NCBI RefSeq assembly: GCF_023015615.1
Contig: NZ_JALKAJ010000005.1
Coordinates: 186,001-250,000, forward strand
Length of the DNA: 64,000 nt
Source of the DNA: Qipengyuania sp. S6317L1
GTDB lineage: Bacteria; Pseudomonadota; Alphaproteobacteria; Sphingomonadales; Sphingomonadaceae
Direction: 5' to 3'
This document shows, piece by piece, positions 44,522 through 53,941 of this stretch. Every line of letters begins with the position of its first letter. Within the stretch, counting starts at the first letter, position 1. The notes below the pieces were generated by a model. It did not search any database. It saw only the letters and a list, made by a program, of their open reading frames with translations, and was not told the origin of the DNA. The position numbers and the translations under genes are program-made.

Positions 44522-45115
44522 ATGGCAAATTCAAGATTTCATGGCCGTTTCGAAAGCGAAGACCGGGTTTGCGAGCACCCCACGTGCCGCGAGCCAGGCG
44601 AATTTCGCGCGCCCGGATACCGTCCCAATGGCTTTGACGGGCCGGGCGAATACCGGTGGTTCTGCCTTGAGCATGTACGTGAATTCAACCAGGGCTATGA
44701 CTGGTTTGAGGGCATGAGCGCAGAAGAGATCCTCGCTGCGCAAAGTCCGGTGAATGGCTGGCGGCGTGAAAGCCCTGCGTTTTCTCCTCGCGCCGGTGTC
44801 GACGGAATGCCGCGATGGAACGACTTTGACGACCCGCTTCATGCGATTTCGGCGCGCGCCAACGGCATCAAGAGCCGCGCCCAGCGTGAAGCCACAATGC
44901 AAATGTCAGGGCGTTTTACCAAGGATGAGGCCGAGGCGCTTGAGGTCATGGGGCTTGGCTCTGACACGACGAAACAGCGCCTTCGCCGCCGCTATTCAGA
45001 GCTAGTGCGGCGCTACCACCCCGACCGCAATGGCGGGGATCGCACTTACGAAGCGCGGCTCACAAAAGTGGTCGATGCCTATCAAACCCTGCGCAAGGCA
45101 AGCGCGATTTCCTAA
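44522..45115 (+). CDS. J-domain co-chaperone protein with N-terminal Cys/His segment
   Basis: Protein of 197 residues with a J domain at its C-terminus (about 140-195) and HPD at 166-168 (RRYHPDRNGG), so it should stimulate an Hsp70. The N-terminal part contains C17, H19, C22, C48 and H51, which could bind zinc, within a conserved WFCLEHVREFN segment. The ATG at 44522 is chosen because the longer frame enters the bolA leader. It ends overlapping the DUF1428 gene tail to tail by four bases. Confidence 0.9.
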   Translation: MANSRFHGRFESEDRVCEHPTCREPGEFRAPGYRPNGFDGPGEYRWFCLEHVREFNQGYDWFEGMSAEEILAAQSPVNGWRRESPAFSPRAGVDGMPRWNDFDDPLHAISARANGIKSRAQREATMQMSGRFTKDEAEALEVMGLGSDTTKQRLRRRYSELVRRYHPDRNGGDRTYEARLTKVVDAYQTLRKASAIS

Positions 45116-45468
45116 GCCAGTACGCGGTAAATCTGATCAAAGCCGCCAAGGATCATTCGCTTGCCGTCCATGACTTCGGGCCAATCCATGGCGGTCATTC
45201 GCTCGTCTTCCATCATGGCAGACGTGCCTTTGTCGCAGGTCTGCTTGTCGGGCCAGATGATCCATGAAAATACGATCTTCTCACTTGGCTGCGCCGCGAC
45301 TGCCTTGCGGAAATCGGTGACTTCGCCGTCGGGCACGTTCGACTCCCAATTTTCGGTCGCTTCCAATGCGCCATAGTCGATGAACATCTGACCCATGGTG
45401 CGCGCGACTTTGAGATACTCCTGTTGGCCATCCTCTTTGACACCGAGCACAAATCCTTGAACGTACAT
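45112..45468 (-). CDS. DUF1428 family protein
   Basis: Cytoplasmic ferredoxin-like (dimeric alpha-beta barrel) protein of 118 residues beginning MYVQGFVLGV, with FSWIIWPDKQTCD and FDQIYRVL at the end as the family has. Function unknown. The ATG at 45468 matches the family start; the longer frame is not supported. Twelve bases downstream of the DUF2236 gene on the same strand. Confidence 0.9.
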   Translation of the reverse strand: MYVQGFVLGVKEDGQQEYLKVARTMGQMFIDYGALEATENWESNVPDGEVTDFRKAVAAQPSEKIVFSWIIWPDKQTCDKGTSAMMEDERMTAMDWPEVMDGKRMILGGFDQIYRVLA

Positions 45469-45479
45469 GGCCCCTCTCC

Positions 45480-46319
45480 TTAATTCTGCTTGAAAGCCCA
45501 GCGCAATGTGCGGCCCACTCCCCATGTTGCAGCGCGTGCGGGCAGGGCCGCCAGAACCGGCGTTTGCAGGCCAAGCATGGAGCGGGCAAACGGCGGGAGC
45601 ATGGCGACGGCTTCTGCGCCGATGACGGTTTGCACCGCGGCGGGCGTGCCCTTGGGGCGCTGGCTGAGCACCAATTGCGCAATTTCGCGTGCTTGCGCGG
45701 AGGGGCGAAGATCGCTGCGAAGTTCGCGAAATAGTGCCTCTGCCTCGCGCCGCGTGGTCGGCACTGGATCAGCCCCCAGAGCGCGCGCGATAACGGCAAA
45801 CTGGCGATAGTATTCGTCTTGCTCAAAGCCAAGCATATTGGGCCGGACATGGCGCAGATATCCTGCAAGAAAGCTTTGCGCTTCGGTCACGTGGACCCAT
45901 GCCAGCGTGCGAGGGTTGGTTGCCTCATAGGGTGTTCCATCTGGCAACGTCCCGCCCACCTTGGCGTGGATGCGATTAACCCGCTCAATCGCTTTTTGCG
46001 CATCATCACGATGACCAAAGCTTGTCACAGCGATAAAACGCGCCGTCCTTCGCAGCCGCCCGTGCATATCCTCGCGAAAATTGGAGTGATCGAGCACCCC
46101 TTGCAGTGCGTGCGGGTGGAGCATCTGAAGCAAGAGCGCGCGCACCCCGCCGGTCATCATGCCGACAAGATCGGCATGAACACGCCGGATCGGGGTGTCC
46201 TTTTCGAACAATGCTTCATCCGATGGCGGGACCGGTTTTTGCCCTGACGCCTGGTCGTTAAAGGTCGCGCGGACCTGATCCACGAGTTTCAGTCTCAAGT
46301 TTTCAACCGGAGAGGGCAT
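45480..46319 (-). CDS. DUF2236 (MpaB/latex-clearing type) oxygenase family protein
   Basis: Helical protein of 279 residues. Histidines expected for haem or metal are in [18 protein letters not shown] and [11 protein letters not shown], with the [21 protein letters not shown] segment typical of the family. Relatives include latex-clearing haem oxygenases and fungal MpaB, but most are uncharacterised. ATG start. It is followed by DUF1428 after 12 bases. Confidence 0.87.
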   Translation of the reverse strand: MPSPVENLRLKLVDQVRATFNDQASGQKPVPPSDEALFEKDTPIRRVHADLVGMMTGGVRALLLQMLHPHALQGVLDHSNFREDMHGRLRRTARFIAVTSFGHRDDAQKAIERVNRIHAKVGGTLPDGTPYEATNPRTLAWVHVTEAQSFLAGYLRHVRPNMLGFEQDEYYRQFAVIARALGADPVPTTRREAEALFRELRSDLRPSAQAREIAQLVLSQRPKGTPAAVQTVIGAEAVAMLPPFARSMLGLQTPVLAALPARAATWGVGRTLRWAFKQN

Positions 46320-46432
46320 GGCCGGGAACCTATCACAGTCGCGATGGATTGGGAGAATATCTTACATCGCGAACAGGTTGCGACAAGCAACCCTTGCCCC
46401 GACGCTCGCACACCACTAACGGTCATCACGAA

Positions 46433-47422
46433 ATGAACACGCACTCAACAGAAGAATTCGCAGGCGCAAGCCCCTTGCCAACCGAGCCCGACACCACCGT
46501 CGATGTGCGCGAAACCTTTGGCATCGATATCGACTGGAAGGTTCCCGCCTTCAGCACGCCAAGTGAACACGTGCCCGAGGTGGACGAGTCTTACGTTTTC
46601 GATCCCGACACGACTTTGGCAATTCTTGCCGGATTTGCGCATAATCGCCGTGTGATGGTTCAAGGCTATCACGGCACGGGCAAATCGACCCACATCGAAC
46701 AGGTCGCAGCACGACTCAACTGGCCCAGCATCCGCGTCAACCTCGATGCGCACATCAGCCGGATCGACCTCGTTGGCCGTGATGCCATCGTGCTTAAGGA
46801 CGGTCAGCAAGTCACCGAATTTAAAGAAGGCATCCTTCCCTGGGCGCTTCAGCATCCGGTGGCTTTGACCTTTGACGAATATGATGCAGGGCGCCCTGAC
46901 GTAATGTTCGTAATCCAGCGCATTCTGGAATTTGATGGCCGCCTCACGCTGCTTGATCAGAATCGCGTCATTACCCCCAATCCGCACTTCCGCCTGTTTG
47001 CTACCACCAACACGGTTGGCCTTGGTGACACCAGCGGCTTGTATCACGGGACGCAGGCGATCAACCAAGCGCAGATGGACCGCTGGAATGTGGTGGTCGC
47101 TCTGAACTATCTGTCCGCCGAAACCGAACAGCAGATCGTTGCCTCCAAGACCCCTGACACAGACAGTGCGGTAATCGCTGATATGGTCAAGGTCGCGGAG
47201 CTGACGCGCCAGGGCTTTATGAACGGCGATATCTCGACAGTGATGAGCCCGCGCACGGTCATCACCTGGGCGCAGAACGCTGATATTTTCAAATCGGTAG
47301 GCTTTGCTTTCCGCCTGTCGTTCCTCAACAAATGCGACGAGGCAGAACGCGGCTTGGTGAGCGAATATTACCAGCGTGTCTTTGGTGAAGATCTGCCCGA
47401 AGGGACCGCAAGCGGCGCGTAA
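46433..47422 (+). CDS. cobS: Cobaltochelatase subunit CobS (AAA+)
   Basis: AAA+ ATPase of 329 residues, subunit of the aerobic cobalt chelatase CobNST in vitamin B12 synthesis. The N-terminal [15 protein letters not shown] is diagnostic. Walker A is GYHGTGKST (78-86) and Walker B includes [10 protein letters not shown], followed by the [17 protein letters not shown] sensor segment. ATG at 46433 is chosen over longer frames. The usual partner cobT does not follow; a penicillin-binding protein gene does. bolA, a J-domain gene and cobS close together is a common alphaproteobacterial layout. Confidence 0.93.
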   Translation: MNTHSTEEFAGASPLPTEPDTTVDVRETFGIDIDWKVPAFSTPSEHVPEVDESYVFDPDTTLAILAGFAHNRRVMVQGYHGTGKSTHIEQVAARLNWPSIRVNLDAHISRIDLVGRDAIVLKDGQQVTEFKEGILPWALQHPVALTFDEYDAGRPDVMFVIQRILEFDGRLTLLDQNRVITPNPHFRLFATTNTVGLGDTSGLYHGTQAINQAQMDRWNVVVALNYLSAETEQQIVASKTPDTDSAVIADMVKVAELTRQGFMNGDISTVMSPRTVITWAQNADIFKSVGFAFRLSFLNKCDEAERGLVSEYYQRVFGEDLPEGTASGA

Positions 47423-47474
47423 GCTCTCGTGGTGCTTGCCTAGCACCGTGTTGTCCTGATAACACACCGTCTTG

Positions 47475-49622
47475 ATGGCGCTGTTTAAACGATTCTGGAA
47501 ACGCTCGCGGGATAATGACCCGATGGGTGCGGAGGGCGGATATTACGCTCTCTACGAATCGCAGCGCCCCGTGGACCCCGACGATCGAACGACAAGCTAT
47601 CGTCCAGCAGGCTCGACCGATTTCTCGCGCTGGGATGCGGGGCTCTCGCAATTTGACGGGGCAAACGCGCCCGCGTCCCATGATCGCGGCTCATTCTGGA
47701 AGCGCTCGTTCTGGCTTGGTCGGCGCAAGCGCTGGTGGGCAGTCCGCATTATTGCAGCTTTTATCATGCTGTTCATCGCACTGGTCGCTTGGCTCGCGAT
47801 CACCGCGCCGCTTTCCAAAAGCCTTGAGCCGATTGCCGCGCCACAGGTAACCCTGTTGGCGAGCGACGGCACACCCATTGCGCGAAGCGGCGCGATGGTG
47901 GCCGCACCTGTCGAAGTGGCCAGTTTGCCGCCCCACGTGATCGAGCCGTTTCTCGCGATCGAGGATCGGCGATTTTACTCGCACTGGGGCGTTGATCCGC
48001 GCGGGGTTGCGCGCGCGGTTTGGACGGGGCGGGGCGGTGGCTCTACGATCACGCAGCAACTGGCGAAATTCACATGGCTGACCCCTGAGCGCAGCCTCAC
48101 GAGGAAGGCGCAAGAGGCGCTCATCGCGTTCTGGATCGAGACGTGGCTCACCAAGGACGAAATTCTGGAGCGTTACCTCTCCAACGCCTATTTCGGGGAC
48201 AATCAATACGGCCTTCGCGCAGCCAGCTTGCATTATTTCTACCGCAAGCCGGAGAATTTGAAGCCCGAGCAAGCGGCGATGCTCGCAGGACTTTTGCAAG
48301 CGCCATCGCGCTACAATCCGACCAAGCATTACGACCGCGCGAAGGCGCGGATGGACCTTGTCGTCGGAGCTATGGTGGATGCCGGCTATATGAGCCAGGC
48401 AGAGGCGGACAGATTGCCTGCGCCTAGGCTTGACGTGCGCACGGCGAATGACCTGCCCACCGGCACCTATTTCGCTGACTGGGCGCTGCCTCTTGCGCGT
48501 GAACAGATCGAGCCGGGATATGAGCGTTTGGTTGTGGAAACCACGCTTGATGCACAGCTTCAGGCGCTCGCCAATCGCGTGGTCAGCCGCGCAAGTCTTG
48601 GTAATGCGCAAGTTGGTCTCGTCGCTATGCGACCCAAGGGTGAAGTGGTCGCGATGGTGGGTGGCAAATCCTATGCCGACAGCCCGTTTAACCGGGTGAC
48701 ACAGGCGAAACGTCAACCGGGCTCGACGTTCAAATTGTTCGTTTACCTTGCCGCGCTGGAGGCGGGATGGGACCCTGAAGACACTATATCAAACCAGTCG
48801 ATTGCGACCGGCAGTTACCGGCCCAAAAATTCGCGTGAGCGGTATTCGGAGGCTATTACACTCGAGGACGCATTTGCTTCTTCCAGCAACGTCGCAGCGG
48901 TGCGTTTGTTCAACGAGGTGGGAAGCGATGCTGTCATCCGCACGGCGCGTTCGCTGGGCGTCACTTCCGATCTGCCGGAAGGCGATCCAAGCCTTGCGCT
49001 TGGCACCACAAGCATGAGCCTTCTCGAACTTACCGCCGCCTATGCGGGGGTTGCGGCCAATCAATATCCGGTGCGCCCTTATGCCTTTCCGCAAGAGGAG
49101 GAAAGTTGGTGGGAATGGCTCACGAGCAGTAAAGGCTCCTTTTCTGGACGAGTGCATGGCGACATGGAGCAAATGCTGCGCGCAGCGATCAATCGGGGCA
49201 CAGGCGAGGCGGCAGAACTGCCCATCGCCAATTTCGGCAAGACAGGCACGACGCAGAATTACCGCGACGCATTGTTTGTGGGCTATGCGGGCGATCTGGT
49301 GGTGGGCGTATGGGTTGGCAATGACGACAACTCACCGCTGGACCGGGTTTCAGGAGGCGGCCTTCCTGCGCGCATCTGGAAAGACTTCATGCGCGGCGCT
49401 CTCGATCTACCTGCGCCTCAACCCAGAGCATCACCCGATCCGCAAGGGCCGGTCGAACCTTTCGATATCGATATCGAAGAGGGTGAGGAAATACCGCTCG
49501 GCGAAGATGGCACTACTCTGCGGATAGAAGAGGGCGGCCTTATCCTCAGCCAGGACGGCGTGCCTATGGAATTGCGCGTGACCGAGGATGGGGTGCAGGT
49601 CGAGCCGATTGACCAGAGGTAA
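47475..49622 (+). CDS. Bifunctional penicillin-binding protein (class A, 1A/1C-like)
   Basis: Peptidoglycan synthase of 715 residues. A cytoplasmic N-terminus of about 85 residues is followed by one membrane anchor (about 90-110). The glycosyltransferase-51 domain has its catalytic glutamate in AIEDRRFYSHWGVD (E163) and GGSTITQQLAK. The transpeptidase has S417-x2-K420 in PGSTFK, SSN, and KTG in NFGKTGTTQ. It acts on the periplasmic side. The acidic C-terminal tail is not conserved. ATG at 47475, one codon after a TTG. Confidence 0.95.
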   Translation: MALFKRFWKRSRDNDPMGAEGGYYALYESQRPVDPDDRTTSYRPAGSTDFSRWDAGLSQFDGANAPASHDRGSFWKRSFWLGRRKRWWAVRIIAAFIMLFIALVAWLAITAPLSKSLEPIAAPQVTLLASDGTPIARSGAMVAAPVEVASLPPHVIEPFLAIEDRRFYSHWGVDPRGVARAVWTGRGGGSTITQQLAKFTWLTPERSLTRKAQEALIAFWIETWLTKDEILERYLSNAYFGDNQYGLRAASLHYFYRKPENLKPEQAAMLAGLLQAPSRYNPTKHYDRAKARMDLVVGAMVDAGYMSQAEADRLPAPRLDVRTANDLPTGTYFADWALPLAREQIEPGYERLVVETTLDAQLQALANRVVSRASLGNAQVGLVAMRPKGEVVAMVGGKSYADSPFNRVTQAKRQPGSTFKLFVYLAALEAGWDPEDTISNQSIATGSYRPKNSRERYSEAITLEDAFASSSNVAAVRLFNEVGSDAVIRTARSLGVTSDLPEGDPSLALGTTSMSLLELTAAYAGVAANQYPVRPYAFPQEEESWWEWLTSSKGSFSGRVHGDMEQMLRAAINRGTGEAAELPIANFGKTGTTQNYRDALFVGYAGDLVVGVWVGNDDNSPLDRVSGGGLPARIWKDFMRGALDLPAPQPRASPDPQGPVEPFDIDIEEGEEIPLGEDGTTLRIEEGGLILSQDGVPMELRVTEDGVQVEPIDQR

Positions 49623-49631
49623 CGCGCGTTC

Positions 49632-50024
49632 TCAGGCCATGAGGATATTCATAATCGCGCTTGCGATCGGCTTCGCCCGATCGGTTTGCCACGCCTCGAC
49701 GCTTATATTGGCGTTGCGCCGTCCCATGCGCGTGATCCGTGCCTTGGCAAAGCTCGTCAGAGGCTTTCCCGCAGACAGATATTGCACGGTGATATTAACC
49801 GGCTTCAATTTCGCTTCGCGTCCATCAGCCGCAAGCTGTGCCCTCAATGCCGCATAAGCCGCGTTTTCGAGCAGTCCGGCAATCGCGCCGCCGTGATAGT
49901 GGCCCGGACGCCCTTCGACATCGGAGCTGTAATCGACTGTGAGGATCGGAAGGCCGCCCTCGACATCGTGAATGGAAATGCCAAGCGCCTCTGCATAGGC
50001 GGGTAAGGTGTGCGCTTCAGCCAT
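49632..50024 (-). CDS. PaaI-type hotdog thioesterase (second of a pair)
   Basis: Single-hotdog thioesterase of 130 residues. GRPGHYHGGAIAGLLENAAY holds the conserved HGG and acidic residue region. The substrate is unknown. The ATG at 50024 lies inside the end of the upstream thioesterase gene (eight-base overlap), so the two are coupled and may form a heteromer. Confidence 0.9.
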   Translation of the reverse strand: MAEAHTLPAYAEALGISIHDVEGGLPILTVDYSSDVEGRPGHYHGGAIAGLLENAAYAALRAQLAADGREAKLKPVNITVQYLSAGKPLTSFAKARITRMGRRNANISVEAWQTDRAKPIASAIMNILMA

Positions 50025-50544
50025 TGCCGTTCTCCTTCGCGCGGGCTTCGGCTTGCGCCTTGACCTGTTTCCCGATTGCATTGGGATCAGCGGAAAGCGT
50101 CATGAAAACCCCCGCCATGGTCGCAACGGTGTCGTCCGGATCGCCATCGTGAGCCGTGCCGCGCACAAACGCTGCTGATTTCGTTATGCGATAACATTCG
50201 ACCCGGCCCCATACCGCGCTGCGCTCCTTCGCCGGGCGCTGGTAATCGACGCGAAGATCAAGTGTTGCGACCGGCACAAAGGTCCCGCGCGTGCACCAGA
50301 TTGACATACCGCTCGCCATATCGAGGAGGCTGACAATCGGCCCGGAAGCAAGCACGGGGCGGTCGGGTTCACCCAGCAGTTTTTCATTCCAGGGCAGCTT
50401 CAACTCCACCCAATTCTCGCCATGATCGGCATATTCAAGGCCGAGCCAGCCCGGATGGGCTCTGGCCATGAACATCTTCGAGACCTGGGCCGGATCAAAG
50501 GTTTGAATGGGGGGCGTGGTGTCAGTCATAGATAGAGATGTCAT
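50017..50544 (-). CDS. PaaI-type hotdog thioesterase (first of a pair)
   Basis: Hotdog-fold protein of 175 residues. ASGPIVSLLDMASGMSIW is the central helix region and DLRVDYQRPAKE the following strand; the HGG motif of its neighbour is replaced. The C-terminus is a lysine and glutamate-rich helix. A second ATG at 50529 is possible. It overlaps the next thioesterase by eight bases. Substrate unknown. Confidence 0.87.
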   Translation of the reverse strand: MTSLSMTDTTPPIQTFDPAQVSKMFMARAHPGWLGLEYADHGENWVELKLPWNEKLLGEPDRPVLASGPIVSLLDMASGMSIWCTRGTFVPVATLDLRVDYQRPAKERSAVWGRVECYRITKSAAFVRGTAHDGDPDDTVATMAGVFMTLSADPNAIGKQVKAQAEARAKENGNG

Positions 50545-50589
50545 TGCAGCGGCTCGTGGGCGATGACAACGCCTAATTGATTATGCTGC

Positions 50590-51060
50590 TTAGAGAACTC
50601 CGCCGGCCATACGGTCGATCGCGCCTTGCAGGATGACCGCCGCGGCATGGGCATCGATGGCCTCAGCCCGGCGCGCGCGGCTCATGTCTTGACCGATCAT
50701 GGCAGCCTCGGCGGCCTGCGTCGACCAACGCTCGTCCCAAAGGAGCAGGGGGAGAGCAAAAGCCTCATCCAGATTGCGGGCATAGGCGCGCGAGCTTTGA
50801 GCGCGCGGTCCTTCGCTCGCGTCCATATTGCGCGGCAAGCCCAAGACAATGCCTTTGACTTGGCGATCCTCAATCAGCTTCGCCAGCTTGGCCTTGTCCT
50901 TGCCCCATTTGCTGCGTGAAATGACGGTGCCATTGGTAGCAAAGCGCCATCCTGCATCGCATGTCGCGGTGCCGATGGTCTTGGTCCCAAGGTCCAGCCC
51001 AAGAAGAACGCCGCCATCGGGCAGGCTCTCTGAAAAATCAGGGGCTGATTCGGTGATCAA
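50590..51060 (-). CDS. ruvX: Holliday-junction resolvase-like RuvX (YqgF)
   Basis: RNase H-fold nuclease of about 156 residues linked to 16S rRNA 5' maturation and junction processing. Motifs are GLDLGTKTIGTA with the first catalytic aspartate, VLGLPRNMD, and LWDERWSTQAA and DAHAAAVILQ with the rest. Starts are weak: a TTG at 51075 overlaps the upstream stop, and a TTG at 51060 has AAAGGG eight bases before it. I chose the latter. Translation is probably coupled to the DUF3089 gene. Confidence 0.92.
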   Translation of the reverse strand: MITESAPDFSESLPDGGVLLGLDLGTKTIGTATCDAGWRFATNGTVISRSKWGKDKAKLAKLIEDRQVKGIVLGLPRNMDASEGPRAQSSRAYARNLDEAFALPLLLWDERWSTQAAEAAMIGQDMSRARRAEAIDAHAAAVILQGAIDRMAGGVL

Positions 51061-51071
51061 TCCATGCCCTT

Positions 51072-52271
51072 TCAATCGGTCGGAGAGGTGTCGTCAGCAA
51101 AGGCCGCCACACGGCGCGCCACATCCGCCTTGGTGTTCGCCCAGAACAGCGGGATATCGTACACGTGGTAGTTGTTCCCCGGCAGCACATAGGAGCCCAT
51201 TTCAGGCGGATCACCGATCATGAGAAAGCCATTGTCCGCACAGCGCGCCGGTACCGCATCGGGCACAAGAACGCCGTTCGACATGTCATCTTCGGGGACC
51301 AGCGTGCCGAGATTTGCGTCCTTGTCCTCGATCCCGCCAAATGTGCCTGTGAGCGGGTTGGTGCAAAGGATCTGGCTTTTGCCGCGAAGCTCTCCATCAA
51401 AGCCGGTCGAGGCCGAATAGCTTTCCATCACAGCGGAAGGATCGGCAGGCTCGGCATAGCTCGACCATGACAGGATGCATCCGGTTTGCGATGCGGTGGC
51501 GCAGGCAGGCACACCAAGCGCCGGCAGATCATGTTCGACCGAAATGGGCCAGCCAATGGCGTAGGAGGCCACCACGCGGCTTGCATAGTCGCTATCTTTT
51601 ACCTCTTCACGCAAAAGGCGCATAAGATGAAGCGATCCTTGCGAGTGTCCGACGAGGACAATCGGCGTGTCGTCTGCCACCGAATCGAGGAAGAAGCGAA
51701 AGGCCTCAAGAACATCGGCGTAGGCTGCGTCGAGCGCCATTTCTGCCTCAGGCTCTGTCGTTAGAAATGCGCCCAGAGTCGCTTGGCGATAGCGCGGCGC
51801 CCAGATTTCTTCGGCCGCGTTGAAGGGGCTCGCCATGCCGCGGATATAAATGCGCGCGATGCGTTCGGCTTCTTCATCGCCGATGGGGGCGTTCCAATTG
51901 TCGGTCCCGCGATAGCTGGTCGGGTGGATGAAGAAGACCGCGAATGCCGGAACGTCGCCCGTGACGCCAAGAGCCTCGCTTCGCGGGTCCACGGGCCGGG
52001 ATGTGGTGGTTTCTTCGCCGCCCTCATCAGCCGAAGCCTCGGCTAAGGCCGGTTGCCAACGCGCAGGATCATTCACCCCGATGCCGGGACGCGAATACCA
52101 CATAGCTGGGTCCTGATAGGCGTTTTCCTGAAGCGGCTCCTGTTCGACGAATTCGACGTCCGGCACAAACACAAAAGCGGTGAGCTCCTGCGACCAAACG
52201 CGCAGGACAATCAGAGCCGCAAAGACCAGAACGATTACAATCGCGATGAAATAGAGGAACTTGCGCGCCAT
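51072..52271 (-). CDS. DUF3089 lipase-like alpha/beta hydrolase
   Basis: Protein of 399 residues with an N-terminal hydrophobic segment (about 4-27) that anchors or exports it. The family core FFIHPTSYRGTDNWNAP is near 113-129, and the nucleophile is the serine of GHSQGSLHLMRLL near 215. The end YHVYDIPLFWANTKADVARR is also conserved. The substrate of DUF3089 proteins is unknown. It lies between lepB and ruvX on the same strand with short gaps. Confidence 0.9.
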   Translation of the reverse strand: MARKFLYFIAIVIVLVFAALIVLRVWSQELTAFVFVPDVEFVEQEPLQENAYQDPAMWYSRPGIGVNDPARWQPALAEASADEGGEETTTSRPVDPRSEALGVTGDVPAFAVFFIHPTSYRGTDNWNAPIGDEEAERIARIYIRGMASPFNAAEEIWAPRYRQATLGAFLTTEPEAEMALDAAYADVLEAFRFFLDSVADDTPIVLVGHSQGSLHLMRLLREEVKDSDYASRVVASYAIGWPISVEHDLPALGVPACATASQTGCILSWSSYAEPADPSAVMESYSASTGFDGELRGKSQILCTNPLTGTFGGIEDKDANLGTLVPEDDMSNGVLVPDAVPARCADNGFLMIGDPPEMGSYVLPGNNYHVYDIPLFWANTKADVARRVAAFADDTSPTD

Positions 52272-52291
52272 TGGGGGCCCTTTATGCTCGC

Positions 52292-53173
52292 TTATTCAGC
52301 TGTGTTTTCTTCAGCCACGGCAGGGCGTAGGGTTGTCCATGCCCGGTCGCCGCGCATGGCGGAGAACCATGAAAGCGGGTTCCATGTAGCAGAGCCATCG
52401 AGGCTGAAGGTGATGAACTCTGCGCGCCCGCCAATGTTTTCAAGCGGGATTCCGTCGCCAAGACCGCGTGCCTCTGCCGGAGCTCTGCTGTCCGCGCTTT
52501 CATCGCGGTTGTCGCCCATGACAAAAACCTCGTCCTGCTCGACCATATAGGGTCCGTAGTTATCGAGACCCTGACTGCGATGGTCGATGACGAGGTAACT
52601 TGCCCCGTTAGGCAACGTTTCGCGGTAGGTGGGCGGCTCAAACCAGATCGATCCGTCGGGCTCGCGAATGCGATATGCGTTGTAGGAATCGAGGCAGGGA
52701 GAGCCATTGCACAAGAGCTCAGGCTCAAATGGAATGCGCACCGGAGGGACCACCTCGCGCTTTACAGGCTCGCCATTCAGGATGATGCGGCCCTCGCGCA
52801 CCTCGATCGTGTCACCGGGCAGCGCCACGACGCGCTTTATGTAATCCTCATCGCGGGTGGGGTGCACGGGGATGACGATGTCGCCATATTCAGGCGTTGA
52901 TCCCAGAATGCGCCAGTCGCCGCGCGGAAGGACGTGAAAGCTCGCCGAGGCCCATGACCAGCCGTAAGGATATTTGCTCACAACCAGCCGGTCGCCCACA
53001 TACAAGGTCGGCATCATCGAGGTCGATGGGATATAGAAGGGCTTTGCCACGAAGCTGTGAAATGCCAGCACGGCGAGCAGCATCAGGGTAAGGCCGCGCA
53101 ATTCAGCCCACCAGTTGATGGCCTCTTTATCCGAATCTTCTGCAGGGATGTTGGTTTGGCTCACTGTCGTCAT
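52292..53173 (-). CDS. lepB: Signal peptidase I
   Basis: Membrane serine protease of 293 residues that removes Sec signal peptides. One anchor helix (about 27-43) is followed by the nucleophile S52 in PSTSMMPTL and the general base K113 in YIKRVVALPGD. GDNRDESADSR is the fourth conserved box. The ATG has no strong ribosome site but matches the family. It lies downstream of acpS and upstream of DUF3089. Confidence 0.96.
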   Translation of the reverse strand: MTTVSQTNIPAEDSDKEAINWWAELRGLTLMLLAVLAFHSFVAKPFYIPSTSMMPTLYVGDRLVVSKYPYGWSWASASFHVLPRGDWRILGSTPEYGDIVIPVHPTRDEDYIKRVVALPGDTIEVREGRIILNGEPVKREVVPPVRIPFEPELLCNGSPCLDSYNAYRIREPDGSIWFEPPTYRETLPNGASYLVIDHRSQGLDNYGPYMVEQDEVFVMGDNRDESADSRAPAEARGLGDGIPLENIGGRAEFITFSLDGSATWNPLSWFSAMRGDRAWTTLRPAVAEENTAE

Positions 53174-53209
53174 CGTCTCAAAATGGTGGTTTTCTGGAAT
53201 ATAGCTGGG

Positions 53210-53656
53210 TCAAACGAGTTCGACCGGACCCGAGGGAAAATCAGGTACCGTGGGCGCTATAGGGAATGCTTCGATAATAACAAAGGCCTGAGCCCATGGA
53301 TGATCGTCCGTAAGTGTCAGATGAATGTTAGCCTCATGCCCTGGCGGGATCATTTCATTGAGGCGTTCAGCTGCGCCGCCGGTTAGCGCAAGCGTCGGCG
53401 CACCTGACGGTTTGTTCACAACGCCGATATCTTTCATGAACACGCCGCGCTTGAACCCGGTGCCCACCGCCTTGCTGAAAGCTTCTTTCGCAGCGAAGCG
53501 TTTGGCGTAGGTGCCTGCGATGGTGAAGGGGCGGCGGCGCGCTTTTTTGCGCTCGATTTCTGTGAACACGCGATTTTCGAAGCGTTCGCCAAAACGGTCA
53601 ATCGAGTTCTGGATGCGCTCGATGTTGCACAAGTCTGAGCCGAGGCCGATGATCAT
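53210..53656 (-). CDS. acpS: Holo-[acyl-carrier-protein] synthase
   Basis: Transfers phosphopantetheine from CoA to ACP. Length 148 residues. [17 protein letters not shown] carries the metal aspartate, and [17 protein letters not shown] the catalytic WxxKEA-like helix. The C-terminus extends past the usual end by about 15 residues. The ATG at 53656 overlaps the stop of the membrane protein upstream (ATGA). Confidence 0.96.
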   Translation of the reverse strand: MIIGLGSDLCNIERIQNSIDRFGERFENRVFTEIERKKARRRPFTIAGTYAKRFAAKEAFSKAVGTGFKRGVFMKDIGVVNKPSGAPTLALTGGAAERLNEMIPPGHEANIHLTLTDDHPWAQAFVIIEAFPIAPTVPDFPSGPVELV

Positions 53657-53940
53657 TGGAATGCCCTGAAGATAACAGCTGCCAATAGGATGATGGCGAC
53701 CCCATGCAGTATGACCTGTGACTTGAACAGGGGGTGTGCAAAATCGCCTCGTCCCATGCGGATGGCGCCAACAAAGCCAAAAACCTGCAGCGCAATCCAT
53801 CCGATCGCGAACGGACGCATTACGCCCGTGTTCAGGGAAAAGCCAAGGAAGCCGACTGCAGCAAGGAACAGCACGGCTGCAGCAAGGGCCCAGCGTTTCT
53901 GTTCAGGCGCGAGGGGAGGCAGATCCTGCGGCTTATTCAT
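53653..53940 (-). CDS. Small membrane protein of unknown function
   Basis: A 95-residue protein with three hydrophobic segments (about 17-36, 41-60 and 73-91). I recognise no named family. It sits in an operon between pdxJ (one-base gap) and acpS (ATGA overlap). The ATG at 53940 is preferred over a longer frame that enters pdxJ. Confidence 0.82.
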   Translation of the reverse strand: MNKPQDLPPLAPEQKRWALAAAVLFLAAVGFLGFSLNTGVMRPFAIGWIALQVFGFVGAIRMGRGDFAHPLFKSQVILHGVAIILLAAVIFRAFQ

Positions 53941-53941
53941 C

